Shown here: in pieces, positions 36,307 through 47,100 of the stretch | Layout of the letters: every line of letters starts with the position of its first letter | How positions within the stretch are numbered: the first letter of the stretch is position 1 | DNA from: Bacillus sp. OK048 | Lineage (GTDB): Bacteria; Bacillota; Bacilli; Bacillales; Cytobacillaceae | DNA length: 64,000 nucleotides | Direction: 5' to 3' | Assembly: GCF_900103525.1 (NCBI RefSeq) | Contig: NZ_FNHN01000005.1 | Coordinates: 278,103 to 342,102 of the forward strand | Position numbers and translations under genes: made by a program | The notes under the pieces: generated by a model | Seen by the model: the letters and a program-made list of their open reading frames with translations, nothing else | The model's database searches: none | Told to the model about the DNA's origin: nothing

Positions 36307-36906
36307 ATGAAAAAACTAAACAAGCTTATAATTGCAACGGGATTAATCCTATCAATGTCAGCATTTACCGGAGTGACTAAGTCAGAAGCCGCTACCAACC
36401 ATAAAGTACAATCAGGTGAAACGTATTGGAAAATCGCATCTAAGTATGGCGTACCAGTTAATAGTTTAATGAAAGCAAATGGTGCGTCGAGTTCACTACT
36501 TTATGCAGGCTCGAATCTAGTAATCCCAAATGCTTCTATTTCAGCTGCTGATAAAGACTTAATGGCACGTCTTGTTCGTGCAGAGGCAGTTGGTGAACCA
36601 TATGCTGGTAAAGTAGCGGTTGCAACAGTAATTTTGAACAGAGTTGCAAGCCCTGATTTCCCTAACTCGGTAAGAGAAGTTATTTATCAAATTTCAAATG
36701 GGCATTACGCGTTCACACCTGTTCAAAACGGACAAATTAATCAACCAGCGGATGCAGCATCAAAACAGGCTGTAAATGAAGCACTTGCTTTCCAAGGACA
36801 AGGAAATGGCTCTTTATTCTTCTACAACCCAAACACAGCTGTAAGTCAGTGGATCTTCTCACGTGAAACAACAGTTACAATCGGAAATCACCGTTTTGCT
36901 AAATAA
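36307..36906 (+). CDS. LysM-SleB cell wall hydrolase
   Basis: A 199-aa secreted enzyme. A signal peptide (KKLNKLIIATGLILSMSAF, cleaved near SEAA) is followed by one LysM domain (HKVQSGETYWKIASKYGVPV, to about residue 78) and a SleB/Hydrolase_2 domain (MARLVRAEAVGEPYAGKVAV, to the end). Relatives cut peptidoglycan during germination or growth. ATG 36307 follows GAGGAGG; the frame extends upstream but without a signal peptide at its start. Confidence 0.88.
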   Translation: MKKLNKLIIATGLILSMSAFTGVTKSEAATNHKVQSGETYWKIASKYGVPVNSLMKANGASSSLLYAGSNLVIPNASISAADKDLMARLVRAEAVGEPYAGKVAVATVILNRVASPDFPNSVREVIYQISNGHYAFTPVQNGQINQPADAASKQAVNEALAFQGQGNGSLFFYNPNTAVSQWIFSRETTVTIGNHRFAK

Positions 36907-36917
36907 ACAGTTTGAAG

Positions 36918-36947
36918 AGCTAGTCATTATTATGGCTGGCTTTTTTT
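36918..36947 (+). terminator. terminator of the SleB-like gene
   Basis: AGCTAGTCAT pairs with ATGGCTGGCT (two G-T pairs) around TATT, followed by a run of T to 36947. Confidence 0.8.
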
Positions 36948-36970
36948 GTATCTATTCAAAAGAAAAAATC

Positions 36971-37190
36971 GATGATGACCAAAACTCATATAAAAAACAT
37001 GGAAATGGTCATCATAGCATCGATGATGACCAAAACTCATGGAAAAAAACATGGAAATGGTCCTCATAGCGTCGATGATGACCAAAACTCATGGAAAAAA
37101 ACATGAAAATGGTCCTCATAGCGTCGATGATGACCCAATCTCATGGAAAAAAACATGTAAATGGTCATCATAACATCGATGATAACCAAA
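36971..37190. repeat. 51-52-bp tandem repeat, four units plus a partial fifth
   Basis: Copies begin with GATGATGACC at 36971, 37022, 37074 and 37126, with a degenerate copy at 37178 (periods 51, 52, 52, 52). Each unit has inverted arms (GATGATGACCA ... TGGTCATCAT, partly mismatched in the middle units) and an inner CATG-A-rich-CATG. The rest of the 380-nt gap before the next gene shows only the SleB terminator and a short promoter region. Confidence 0.85.
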
Positions 37191-37287
37191 TTCTTTTATA
37201 ATGATTCCTGGTCTTTTTCTTTAAATTTAGCTCAATACTGTGTTACGATAACGAGATAAAGCGGTTTGGGAAAAGAGGGTAGTTTAA

Positions 37288-38427
37288 ATGATTAAAACAA
37301 TATTATTTGATGTTGATGGCGTTTTGTTAAGTGAAGAACATTATTTTGACGCATCTGCTTTAACCGTTTGGGAATTGTTAATCAGTAATAAATATTTGGC
37401 AATGGCACCAGAAAAATTTAGAACAGATTTTAATGAAGCAGAGATTAAGGCGATTCGGGAAACTGTATTTGGAAAAAATGATGAGGTTCTAAAGCTCATG
37501 AAGTCGCGGGGACTTAATGCCAATTGGGATATGATCTATTTATCATTTGGTCACCAACTTATTCATCTCCTATCACAGATAAAAGATAGCGAAAATGAGA
37601 AAATAAGCAATTGGTTGAAGGAACCGATTACGAGAGAAGTGCTGGTTGAAATGGGTAGAGTTCTAGATAACTATTCTGTTAAAACAGATTTTCAATTATT
37701 TGTAATTGATTTTGAACATTCAACGGAAACGAAGCAAGAATTGTTCGATTACCTTAACCAATTGGTAGAAGAAAAGCTAGGGGTAAAAACGACGATCTTT
37801 AGTGGAATTGGCGCACTTTGGTCTGTATGTGAGCATACTAGCCAGGAATGGTATGTAGGGGATGAAAATGTACTGAAGTCTACGGGTAGACCTTCTGTTC
37901 AACTAGGAAAAAAGGGCTTTTTAGCAAATGAAACGACATTGGCAGCTAAAGAGGACATTGATTTGCTATTTACATTCCTGAATGAAGCGGGAGTTAAGAT
38001 AGGGATTGGTACCGGGAGACCAGAGCTTGAAACCAATCTGCCGTTTCACCACCTTGACTGGTTAAAACATTTTAATATCAATCATATTGTTACTGCAGAT
38101 GATGTACTAAGAGCAGAAAAACAGCTTGATGAAAGACGCTCATTATCAAAACCTGATCCTTTTACGTACATTTTGGGACTAAAGGGCAGGGAAACTTCGG
38201 TAGAGACCTGTTTACGTACTCCATTGCCAATTGAAAATGGAGTAGAGGTGTTAGTGGTTGGTGATTCCTTGGCCGACTTGCTGGCTGCAAGGCAAATGGG
38301 GTGCCAGTTTGCTGCAGTTTTAACCGGATTATCAGGAAAAGCTGCGAGAAGTGACTTTGAAAAGCATGAAGCTGACTATATTTTGGATTCTGTCCTTGAT
38401 GTTAGGGGAATTGTTGAGAGAAACTAA
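37288..38427 (+). CDS. HAD-superfamily hydrolase
   Basis: A 379-aa protein with HAD motif I at the start (LFDVDGVLLSEEHYFDAS), a long helical cap region, a GTGRPE motif II area near residue 243, KPDP, and motif IV VGDSLADLLAARQMG near residue 322. Family members are phosphatases or related hydrolases; substrate unknown. It is larger than most, owing to the cap. AGAGGGT lies upstream of the ATG. Confidence 0.8.
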   Translation: MIKTILFDVDGVLLSEEHYFDASALTVWELLISNKYLAMAPEKFRTDFNEAEIKAIRETVFGKNDEVLKLMKSRGLNANWDMIYLSFGHQLIHLLSQIKDSENEKISNWLKEPITREVLVEMGRVLDNYSVKTDFQLFVIDFEHSTETKQELFDYLNQLVEEKLGVKTTIFSGIGALWSVCEHTSQEWYVGDENVLKSTGRPSVQLGKKGFLANETTLAAKEDIDLLFTFLNEAGVKIGIGTGRPELETNLPFHHLDWLKHFNINHIVTADDVLRAEKQLDERRSLSKPDPFTYILGLKGRETSVETCLRTPLPIENGVEVLVVGDSLADLLAARQMGCQFAAVLTGLSGKAARSDFEKHEADYILDSVLDVRGIVERN

Positions 38428-38431
38428 GTGG

Positions 38432-38454
38432 GGATTGCAGTGCAATCCTTTTTT
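38432..38454 (+). terminator. terminator of the HAD gene
   Basis: GGATTGC/GCAATCC stem with a 3-nt loop, then six T. Confidence 0.82.
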
Positions 38455-38472
38455 GGTGTGTCATCCAGGTGG

Positions 38473-38522
38473 TTACTCGCGGAATATTCGAATTTACTCG
38501 CGACTTTTTCACATTTACTCGC
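38473..38522. repeat. TTACTCGC triplet repeat, locus A
   Basis: The octamer TTACTCGC occurs at 38473, 38494 and 38515, exactly 21 bp apart, followed by CAACTCC. The same arrangement recurs at 55130. It sits between convergent terminators of the HAD gene and serA. Confidence 0.8.
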
Positions 38523-38546
38523 CAACTCCAAAAAATAGATAAGAAA

Positions 38547-38577
38547 AATGACCAAATCACGATCAGATTTGGTCATT
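38547..38577 (-). terminator. serA terminator
   Basis: AATGACCAAATC and GATTTGGTCATT form a 12-bp stem with a 7-nt loop, followed on the minus strand by T-rich sequence. Confidence 0.8.
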
Positions 38578-38583
38578 ACTTCA

Positions 38584-40218
38584 TTATTTCACTTTTTCTA
38601 ATTCAAATCTTCCTGGATAAAAGGAATCGGCATTTGATAACTCCAAAGATTGAGCTTCGTTTAATCCGTTAATGAGTGCAAGGGCACGAATAACCTCTGC
38701 GTTAAGTTGTTTATCAAGGGTTAACACCATGACGGCTTCTCCACCAACGGTGGTTCTCCCCACCTGCATCGTTCCAATATTGATCTGATAATCACCAAGG
38801 AGGGACCCAACCTTACCAATCATACCAGGGACGTCCTGATGTTTAACAAGTAAGAGATGGCTTTCTGGTCTAACATCAATACGGTACTCGTTGATTTTAA
38901 CGATTCTAGCCCCGTAACCGTTTAATACGGTGGCACCAATTTTAGCTGTTTCCACACCCTTTGTTATTGAAAGCTCCATGTAATTGGCAAACCCTTTATT
39001 TGTAGCATTTTTTTGGACATTGTAGGAAACACCCTGTGCCTTTAAAAGATGAAGAGCGTTAATTAGATTAACAGAATCACTTAAATGATGGGATAGGATT
39101 CCTTTAATCATCGTTCTCGTTAATAATTCAGTATCTTCTTCAATTAAATCACCATAATAGTTGATTTCAATTTTAGAAGGTGCATGTTTTAATAATTGAA
39201 CAACCAATTGACCCATTTGTTCGCCAAGCAGTAAGTATGGCTGCATTTTTTTCTGTGCCTCGCCGGACATTTGCGGCATATTGACGGCATTGCGGATAGA
39301 CTGTGTTTCAAGGATTTCAATAATTTCTTCACTTACCTCTTGGGCAACCTTTTCCTGTGCCTCTACAGTAGACGCTCCTAAATGCGGAGTTACAATAATA
39401 TTCGGGTTATCCAGCAATGCTGGGTCAGCAACTGGTTCTTTTTCAAATACATCGAGTGCTGCACCTGCAACGTGCCCTGCTTGAATCGCCCTTACCAATG
39501 CTTTTTCATCAATAATTCCGCCTCGTGCAACGTTGATAAATCTTACACCCTTCTTTGTTTTGCTTAAGTAGTCGTCATTAACCAGACCTTTTGTATCACT
39601 TGTGAGCGGTGTATGGATCGTAATGAAATCAGACTCACGTGCGATTAAATCGAGGCTGGCTTTTTTCATTCCTAATTTTTCGGCTCTCTCTTCCGTGAAG
39701 TATGGATCATACCCTAAGATGTTCATCCCAAAGCTTTTAGCTCGCTTTGCGACCTCGGTGCCGATCTTACCCATACCGATGACACCGAGAGTTTTTTTGT
39801 ATAATTCTACACCTTTGAAAGAATTGCGGTCCCATTCACCGCCTACTGTTTTTTTGTGAGCCTGCGGGATCATCCTGGCCATAGAAAGCATCATCGCTAG
39901 AGTATGTTCAGTAGCCGCAATCGTATTGGCCCCAGGAGCGTTAATGACGATAATCCCTTTACCGGTAGCAGCATTGACATCAATGTTGTCAACACCAACA
40001 CCGGCCCTTGCAATTACCTTAAGACGATCCGCATATTGGAGCAGTTCAGCTGTAACCTTCGTCTGACTCCGTACAATTAAAGCCTCGTAATCTCCTATTA
40101 TATTCTTTAATTCTTCGGGCTTTAGTGTAGGCTGGCGCTCGACAATAAAATTAGGGTGATCAAACAAACTTTTTAAACCAGTATCGCTAATACCATCTGT
40201 TACAAGTACCTTAAACAT
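38584..40218 (-). CDS. serA: D-3-phosphoglycerate dehydrogenase
   Basis: A 544-aa first enzyme of serine synthesis. Substrate/NAD domain blocks are IVRSQTKVTAELL, ARAGVGVDNIDV, GVIGMGKIGTEVAKRAK and TPHLGAST (catalytic His). The C-terminus has the intervening and ACT domains (VPGMIGKVGSLLGDYQINIG). Length fits the long Bacillus form. AAAGGATGAGG precedes the ATG. A T-box leader controls it. Confidence 0.95.
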   Translation of the reverse strand: MFKVLVTDGISDTGLKSLFDHPNFIVERQPTLKPEELKNIIGDYEALIVRSQTKVTAELLQYADRLKVIARAGVGVDNIDVNAATGKGIIVINAPGANTIAATEHTLAMMLSMARMIPQAHKKTVGGEWDRNSFKGVELYKKTLGVIGMGKIGTEVAKRAKSFGMNILGYDPYFTEERAEKLGMKKASLDLIARESDFITIHTPLTSDTKGLVNDDYLSKTKKGVRFINVARGGIIDEKALVRAIQAGHVAGAALDVFEKEPVADPALLDNPNIIVTPHLGASTVEAQEKVAQEVSEEIIEILETQSIRNAVNMPQMSGEAQKKMQPYLLLGEQMGQLVVQLLKHAPSKIEINYYGDLIEEDTELLTRTMIKGILSHHLSDSVNLINALHLLKAQGVSYNVQKNATNKGFANYMELSITKGVETAKIGATVLNGYGARIVKINEYRIDVRPESHLLLVKHQDVPGMIGKVGSLLGDYQINIGTMQVGRTTVGGEAVMVLTLDKQLNAEVIRALALINGLNEAQSLELSNADSFYPGRFELEKVK

Positions 40219-40239
40219 TGAACCTCATCCTTTCGTTAT

Positions 40240-40490
40240 TTATAAAATTAAAAAATCCCCCATAACAGACAGATTTGTACTGTTATGAGGGACGTGAACT
40301 ACGTGGTGCCACCCTCTTTTACTGCAAAAATGTGCAGCCTCAGGCATGTTAACGGGTTGTCCCGGGCATTCCTACTAAAACTTTAGTCTGCCAGTTCAGA
40401 AGGGCTGGGTAAAAGTAAGAAATTGCACTGGTTCACAGCAACCACCAGCTCTCTGAAGCATTTTCTTACTACCGTCTTCATCATCACACA
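40240..40490 (-). promoter_or_regulatory. T-box leader of serA
   Basis: On the minus strand the leader has the Stem I hallmark AGAGAGCTGGTGG, the T-box AGGGTGGCACCACG with following GTTCACG, and a terminator stem (CCCTCATAACAG / CTGTTATGGGGG then T6). Uncharged tRNA would favour the antiterminator. SerA implies a serine specifier; UCU in the Stem I 3' strand is a candidate, but I cannot assign it firmly. The remaining DNA up to hom is AT-rich spacer and promoter. Confidence 0.9.
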
Positions 40491-40670
40491 TTCTATTCGA
40501 TTAAATTTTCATTGAATTTATTGACTATTCTACCTTGGTTTCTTTATCCTTGTAAAGGGTTAAATTGAATAATTTTTAGAAATTTTTGATTAAATAAATT
40601 TTTATAAAAAATAATTCAATAGTGGCGCAATGTTAAGCGATTACATTGAATTTTTTAAAAAATTAGTCTA

Positions 40671-40699
40671 TTGTAATTATATTGAGAGAATAATATAAT
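40671..40699 (+). promoter_or_regulatory. sigma-A promoter of hom-thrC-thrB
   Basis: TTGTAA (40671-40676), a 17-bp spacer and TATAAT (40694-40699), about 58 nt before the hom start codon. Confidence 0.65.
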
Positions 40700-40756
40700 G
40701 TCTACTATATAAATACAATTGTACGCATGTGGTAGACAGCCGTGGGAGGGATAGGT

Positions 40757-42043
40757 ATGAAAGCAATCCAAATTGGCTTACTCGGTTTGGGAACAGTTGG
40801 TTCAGGTGTGGTAAAAATTATTAAAAATCACCAAGATAAATTAATGCATCAAGTCGGTTGTCCTGTTGTTATAAAGAAAATCCTGGTCCAAGATGTACAA
40901 AAAACTAGACCGGTTGAAATCGATCCCGTTTTGTTAACATCGTCCCCATCAGATATCCTGCATGACCCGGAAATAGATGTTGTGATTGAAGTGATGGGCG
41001 GGGTACAGGAAACAAAGGAATATTTGCTTAGTGCCCTCTGCCAAGGAAAGCATGTTGTGACTGCAAATAAGGATTTAATGGCCCTTCATGGTTCAGAGAT
41101 ATTAACTGTAGCTTCACAGAATGGCTGTGATTTGTTTTATGAAGCAAGTGTGGCAGGTGGTATTCCAATTTTAAGAGGTCTAGTTGATGGCCTTGCTTCT
41201 GATCGTATCACGCAAATGATGGGAATTGTGAATGGAACGACTAATTATATTTTAACAAAAATGAGTCAAAGTGGCTCAAGTTATGAAGATGCCTTGAAAG
41301 AGGCACAAGAATTGGGATTTGCAGAAACAGATCCTACATCTGATGTTGAAGGCTTAGATGCTGCCCGGAAAATGACGATTTTAGCAACTTTAGGTTTTTC
41401 GATGCATATCGAGCTAAATGATATAGAAGTATCTGGAATTTCATCTATTACAGATGAAGATATACGCTATGGAAAACAATTAGGCTATACCATGAAATTG
41501 TTAGGATACGCGCATCGAGAAGGGGAAAAAGTAGAAGTAAGTGTCCAGCCGACCTTCTTATCCGATAACCATCCATTGGCTTCTGTTCAAAATGAGTATA
41601 ATGCAGTTTACGTCTATGGCGAAGCAGTTGGTGAAACGATGTTTTACGGACCAGGAGCTGGCAGTATGCCAACTGCAACAGCTGTTGTATCAGACTTAGT
41701 GGCGATAATAAAAAACCTTCGCCTTGGGGTAAATGGACGCAGTGCAGTTACACCACAATATCCTAAGCGTTTAAAGGATGATAATGAAAAGTACTCTAAA
41801 TACTTTTTACGAATTCATGTACAGGATGAGGTTGGGGTATTTGCAGAAATCACTTCAATATTTGCCAAGTATGGCGTCAGCTTCGAAAAAATATTACAAT
41901 TGCCAGTTAAGAAAAATGAAACATCTGAAATTGTCTTAGTCACACATCGAGCATCGTTGACAAATTATGATGCAATTCTTTATGAGTTAAACGATTTACC
42001 TGCAGTGAAAGAAATAAAAAGTGCATATAGAGTGGTGAGGTAA
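40757..42043 (+). CDS. hom: homoserine dehydrogenase
   Basis: A 428-aa NAD(P)-dependent enzyme that makes homoserine from aspartate semialdehyde. The N-terminus [16 protein letters not shown] binds the nucleotide. [23 protein letters not shown] and the substrate-site [20 protein letters not shown] follow. A C-terminal ACT domain ([20 protein letters not shown]) suggests threonine feedback. ATG 40757 has GGGAGGG upstream; a GTG at 40742 overlaps that site. It starts the threonine operon. Confidence 0.95.
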   Translation: MKAIQIGLLGLGTVGSGVVKIIKNHQDKLMHQVGCPVVIKKILVQDVQKTRPVEIDPVLLTSSPSDILHDPEIDVVIEVMGGVQETKEYLLSALCQGKHVVTANKDLMALHGSEILTVASQNGCDLFYEASVAGGIPILRGLVDGLASDRITQMMGIVNGTTNYILTKMSQSGSSYEDALKEAQELGFAETDPTSDVEGLDAARKMTILATLGFSMHIELNDIEVSGISSITDEDIRYGKQLGYTMKLLGYAHREGEKVEVSVQPTFLSDNHPLASVQNEYNAVYVYGEAVGETMFYGPGAGSMPTATAVVSDLVAIIKNLRLGVNGRSAVTPQYPKRLKDDNEKYSKYFLRIHVQDEVGVFAEITSIFAKYGVSFEKILQLPVKKNETSEIVLVTHRASLTNYDAILYELNDLPAVKEIKSAYRVVR

Positions 42044-42048
42044 TCATT

Positions 42049-43110
42049 ATGAGATGGCCAGGATTAATTGAAGCATATAAAGAATTTTTACCAGTAAATA
42101 ACGAAACACCAATGTTAACGTTACATGAAGGAAATACCCCGTTAGTAAAGTTAGAAAACCTTTCAAAGGAATGGGATATTGAGCTTTACGTGAAATTGGA
42201 AGGCGCAAATCCGACGGGCTCCTTCAAAGACCGCGGAATGGTGATGGCTGTTGCCAAGGCGATTGAATCCGGAAGTAAAACGATTATCTGTGCCTCAACT
42301 GGAAATACATCTGCAGCAGCTGCCGCCTATGCAGCTAGAGCAGGGTTACGTTGTATTATTGTCATTCCAGAAGGAAAAATTGCAATGGGCAAGATGGCGC
42401 AAGCAATGATGTATGGTGCTGAAATTATTTCCATAGAAGGTAATTTTGATCAAGCGCTCCAGATGGTCCGGAATATCAGTGAAGAAGAACCGATTACCCT
42501 TGTTAATTCCGTTAACCCGTATCGTTTGGAGGGTCAAAAAACAGCTGCTTTTGAAGTTTGTGACCAGCTAGGATTTGCACCCGATATTTTAGCCATTCCT
42601 GTAGGGAACGCGGGGAACATTAGTGCATATTGGAAAGGGTTTAAAGAATACAGAGACCATAAAAGTACTGGCTTGCCTAAAATGTATGGTTTTGAAGCTG
42701 CCGGTGCAGCTGCACTTGTTCATAACCGTGTCTTTGAAAATCCTGAAACGATTGCCACAGCGATTCGAATTGGAAATCCTGCAAGCTGGAATTTAGCAGT
42801 TTCGGCTGTGGAAGAATCAAATGGTCTGTTTGACGAAGTAAGTGATGAAGAAATAGTTGCTGCCTATAAGAAAGTGGCCTCATCCGAAGGAATTTTTGCA
42901 GAACCTGCTTCATGTGCATCGATTGCTGGAATCTATAAGTCAATACAAAAAGGCAGGATTGAAAAAGGAACGAAAATTGTGGCCGTTCTTACTGGTAACG
43001 GCCTAAAGGATCCAGATACTGCGATACAAAGCAGTCAGGTAAACATAAAGCAATTGCCAAATGATGAGCAAGCGGTAACGGAACATATAAGGGGAGTTGT
43101 CCATCAATGA
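42049..43110 (+). CDS. thrC: threonine synthase
   Basis: A 353-aa PLP enzyme that converts O-phosphohomoserine to threonine. The PLP lysine is in [11 protein letters not shown], with [18 protein letters not shown] and the phosphate-binding [14 protein letters not shown]. It lies 5 nt after hom and overlaps thrB by 4 nt (ATGA). Confidence 0.95.
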   Translation: MRWPGLIEAYKEFLPVNNETPMLTLHEGNTPLVKLENLSKEWDIELYVKLEGANPTGSFKDRGMVMAVAKAIESGSKTIICASTGNTSAAAAAYAARAGLRCIIVIPEGKIAMGKMAQAMMYGAEIISIEGNFDQALQMVRNISEEEPITLVNSVNPYRLEGQKTAAFEVCDQLGFAPDILAIPVGNAGNISAYWKGFKEYRDHKSTGLPKMYGFEAAGAAALVHNRVFENPETIATAIRIGNPASWNLAVSAVEESNGLFDEVSDEEIVAAYKKVASSEGIFAEPASCASIAGIYKSIQKGRIEKGTKIVAVLTGNGLKDPDTAIQSSQVNIKQLPNDEQAVTEHIRGVVHQ

Positions 43111-44030
43111 CCCTAAATGATGGAAAGTTTAGTATTATCGTTCCAGCTAGCTCGGCAAATCTAGGACCCGGCTTTGATTCAATGGGTGTTGCCCTAAGTC
43201 TATATTTGCAATTAGAAGTAGAGAAAAGTGAGAAGTGGGAATGTTTTTCCACTTCTGAAGAATTAAAGGACCTTCCAGGGGATGAACAGCATTTTATTTG
43301 TCAGATTGCACTACAGACAGCTGCAAAATATGGGGTGGATTTGCACCCTTGTAAAATCAAGGTTGAGAGTGACATTCCTTTAGCGCGAGGGTTAGGTTCA
43401 AGTGCATCGGCTATTATTGCAGGAATTGAACTGGCAGATTATGTTGGCAAGTTAGGTTTAACAAAAGAAGAAAAGCTATTACTTGCGACTGACATAGAGG
43501 GACATCCAGATAATGTGGGAGCTTCTTTATATGGTGGTCTAGTGATCGGCAGTTACCAAAATGGTGAAGTGGATATCCTTTCACTAACAGAAATTTCTTT
43601 CGAGATGGTTGCTGTCATCCCGAAGGAAAGCCTATTAACGAAGGATTCACGTGGAGTCCTGCCATCTACCTTTTCTTATCCGGATGCCATTCAAGCGTCT
43701 TCCACAGCAAACCTATTAGTTGCAGCAATGCTAACTAAGAACTGGGAACTGGCAGGTAAAATGATGGAGCAGGACCTTTTTCACCAACCGTACCGAAAAC
43801 CACTGATCCCTTTCTACAAGGATGTTGAAACCTTGGCAAAGTCAGAAGGGGCATTTGGTGTAGCATTAAGCGGTGCAGGACCTACTTTACTATGCTTTAG
43901 TGAAAATGGAAAAGGGGAATCCCTGGAGAAAACATTACAAACAGCTCTACCCCACATGTCTGTTAGACGATTAGATATTGATTACTCTGGGAGCAGGGTG
44001 TACAAGCTGGAAAATGTAAATAGATCATGA
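43107..44030 (+). CDS. thrB: homoserine kinase
   Basis: A 307-aa GHMP-family kinase that phosphorylates homoserine. Motifs are [20 protein letters not shown], the ATP loop [12 protein letters not shown] and the C-terminal [15 protein letters not shown]. Last gene of the hom-thrC-thrB operon; a terminator follows at once. Confidence 0.95.
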   Translation: MTLNDGKFSIIVPASSANLGPGFDSMGVALSLYLQLEVEKSEKWECFSTSEELKDLPGDEQHFICQIALQTAAKYGVDLHPCKIKVESDIPLARGLGSSASAIIAGIELADYVGKLGLTKEEKLLLATDIEGHPDNVGASLYGGLVIGSYQNGEVDILSLTEISFEMVAVIPKESLLTKDSRGVLPSTFSYPDAIQASSTANLLVAAMLTKNWELAGKMMEQDLFHQPYRKPLIPFYKDVETLAKSEGAFGVALSGAGPTLLCFSENGKGESLEKTLQTALPHMSVRRLDIDYSGSRVYKLENVNRS

Positions 44031-44033
44031 TTG

Positions 44034-44056
44034 GGCTCACTTACTGTGAGCCTTTT
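44034..44056 (+). terminator. threonine operon terminator
   Basis: GGCTCAC/GTGAGCC stem around TTACT, followed by TTTT. Confidence 0.8.
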
Positions 44057-44161
44057 ATTTTTCTTAACTAGTAGCATGATACTGAATACCTAAATCTGCC
44101 ACTTAAGGACCTAATATGATAAAATAGTTATAAAATTGAAAAAATGGAAAGGAGAATATAA

Positions 44162-47100
44162 ATGAAGCTGCCAATCATTCAAACGAAGCTCCGGATACCT
44201 GTGGTCAAAGATGAATTTATTAGACGGGCTAAGCTTACAAGGAAAATGAAGAAAATTCCAGAGCATCCTTTGACCATTATTCATTCAGGAGCAGGGTTTG
44301 GAAAAAGTACGGCACTAGCTTTATTTATGAGGGATGAAAAGATCGCGGGCTGCTGGTACTCCATTTCGTCCATGGATGATGACATTCTTCCTTTCCTTTC
44401 CTATATCATTCATTCAATACGTGGATGTGTCCCCGACTTTGGACAAGAAATTGCTGCCTATATCGAAACAATGGACCGGTACATACGGGAAGAAGATATC
44501 AGCTATTTATGCTCATTATTTATTAATGAGGTCCTTGAAGTAAATGATGATATCACGTTAATTTTAGATGATTACCATCAAATCGAACATTCTTATACCA
44601 TTAATAGTTGGATTGAAAAATTGCTCGAGCACATTCCCGCAAACTTACATTTAGTCATCTCAAGCCGTAGCCGTCCTAGCTGGAAACGGCTAACAAAAAT
44701 GAGGGTAAATGGGCAGTTAATAGAAATCTCACGAGAAGATTTAGTCCTAACCATTGATGAAATGGAATTGCTATTATCGGACCTATATAGTCTGGAAGTG
44801 GAGCCAGCCCATTTACAAATGATTTATCAGCTGACAGAAGGCTGGATCATTGCATTATGTATGATTGCCCAGCAGATTCCCCTTACCGGAGATATCTCAG
44901 CGCTAGTTGAACATTCCTCATACTCACTTCAAGACTTGTTTGACTACTTGGTAATGGAAGTCTTTTCGAAACAGCCTCCAATGATTCAACAATTTTTGGA
45001 ACAAACATCCATCTTAGATGTCATCGAGGAAGAACTTTGTGATGAAGTGATTGGAATCGTTGGAGCATCTAGCATGCTTGAGCAATTGAAGGAAAGAAAT
45101 TTGTTCATTCAAAAGATTGGGCGGAATCATTATCGCTACCATGCGCTATTTAAGGAGTTTTTAGAAAACGCCTTCAAAAAAAATAATCCCCATAACTATT
45201 CCGCGCTCCACGAGAAATGTGCACGTTTCTATGAAAAAAGATTGATGTGGGAAGAAGCGCTCTATCACTATAAAAAAATCAAACATTTTAAAGCAATGGC
45301 TTCTATTTTACAAGAACATGGGAGTAATATGCTCGAAGGTGGGAAGCTAAAAAGCTTGTCAGACCAATTAATGTTTATTCCTGTGTCAGAGTTAGATTCT
45401 TATTACCACCTTTGGTTTTTAAAAGCAGAGGTCCACAGATATCGCTCCCAATATCAGGAGGCGGAAGAATGTTATGAGCGGACCTTTATAGCAGCAAAGA
45501 AAAGAAATGATTTTCTTGAAATGAGTAAAGCGTTAGAAGGTAAAGCAAAGATTTATTTAGACACAATCCAGCCCCACCATGCAGAAAAATTATTATATGA
45601 AGCCATTGAGGCACGAGAAAAAAGCATAAGTTCAGAAGAAGAAAAGGTAAAACTATATTATTTACTAGCGGAAAATCTCTTGAATTCTGGAAAAGCATTC
45701 CATGCAGAAAAATGGCTGAAAAAGGCAAAAGAGGCTAGCACAGCCTTATTGGATGTCAATATTGAAGCAAGATTGTATTTAAGGACGGGACGATTTGAGG
45801 AAGCAAAAAAGTTTCTTTTTAGCCAAAAAGAGAAGCTTTCAACTAAAAATAGTTCAGCACTACCGAAGTCTCATAGAGAAACGGATCTAATATTATCCTT
45901 AATAGAAGCCTTTACTGGTGAAGGTATAAAGGCAAAAGAGTTAGCACAGGCAAGCATTCAACAGGGAATCAGTCTACGGGCGCCGTTTGTGGAAGCATGT
46001 GGCTGGATTCGGATGGGGCATGCTGTCCAAATTCTCAATAAATATGAGTCGGATTTGGCAGAACAGTGCTACAATACAGCCTTGGATATTATGGGTAATC
46101 TAAATGTAGATAGGGGTAAAGCGGAACCTTTGATGGGACTGTGTATCCTATATGGGACTAGGGGAGAATATGAGCGTGCGATGGAGGCTGGGACTAAAGC
46201 ATTGCAGGAGACCGAAAAAGTTCAGGATATTTGGCTTTCAGCGCTAATCAGTCTTTGTATGGGAATCACCTGTATTTATAATGAAAGAATAAATAAAGGC
46301 TTATATTACCTTGAAAAGACAAGAGGGTTATTTGTTCAATGTGAAGATCGCTATGGACAGATGATATCCAATTTTTGGCTCGCCTATATTTACTTTACTG
46401 AAAAAGACCAAGAATGGTTTAGAGTAACCATGGATACGTTTTTAGCTATGGTACAAATCGATGATTTTGAGTTTTTCTTCCATAAAGTATCCGTTTATAG
46501 TCCAAGGGATTTACAACTGGTTGTACCCATGTTAATAGAGTGTGCGAAAGAAAATATTCAAAGCTCATATGCTGTAAAAATTCTTCATGATATGGGGGTC
46601 ACCGGATTAGATTCCCATCCTGGATACTCGATAACCGTCCAAACACTGGGCCAATTTAAAGTATGGCTTGGGGAAAAGGAGGTCGGTGAAAAGAATTGGC
46701 AGCGTGAAAAAGGAAAGGAATTGTTTCAACTCTTTCTAACGATGAATGAATTGATTTCCAAAGAAGAAATCCTGCAAATTCTTTGGCCGAGTCAAGATAA
46801 AAAAAGTGCTGACCGTGACTTTAAAGTTGCATTAAATAGTCTCCATCATGTACTTGAACCGATGCGTAAGGCGAGGGCAGCCCCTTTCTTTATCATAAGA
46901 GAAGGTATGTTTTATGGTTTAAATCCACATGCCAAGATTGAATTAGATACAACGCAGTTTCAAGAATGGATTCAAAATGGATTACGTGAATCTTCACATG
47001 AAAAAGTAATAAGCGTTTTAGAGAAAGGCTTAAAGCTGTATCATGGAGAATACTTACCTGAAAGACGGTATGATGATTGGTGTATTAGTAAAAGGGAAAG

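Noticed and set aside
36863..37069. Open frame across the tandem repeat
   Set aside because: It overlaps the SleB-like gene and the terminator; its sequence is just the translated repeat.
36971..37190. CRISPR array
   Set aside because: The units are contiguous at a 51-52 bp period with no unique spacers, and no cas genes are nearby.
38469..38672. Open frames across the TTACTCGC element
   Set aside because: They run into the serA terminator and coding region on the opposite strand and have no ribosome site.
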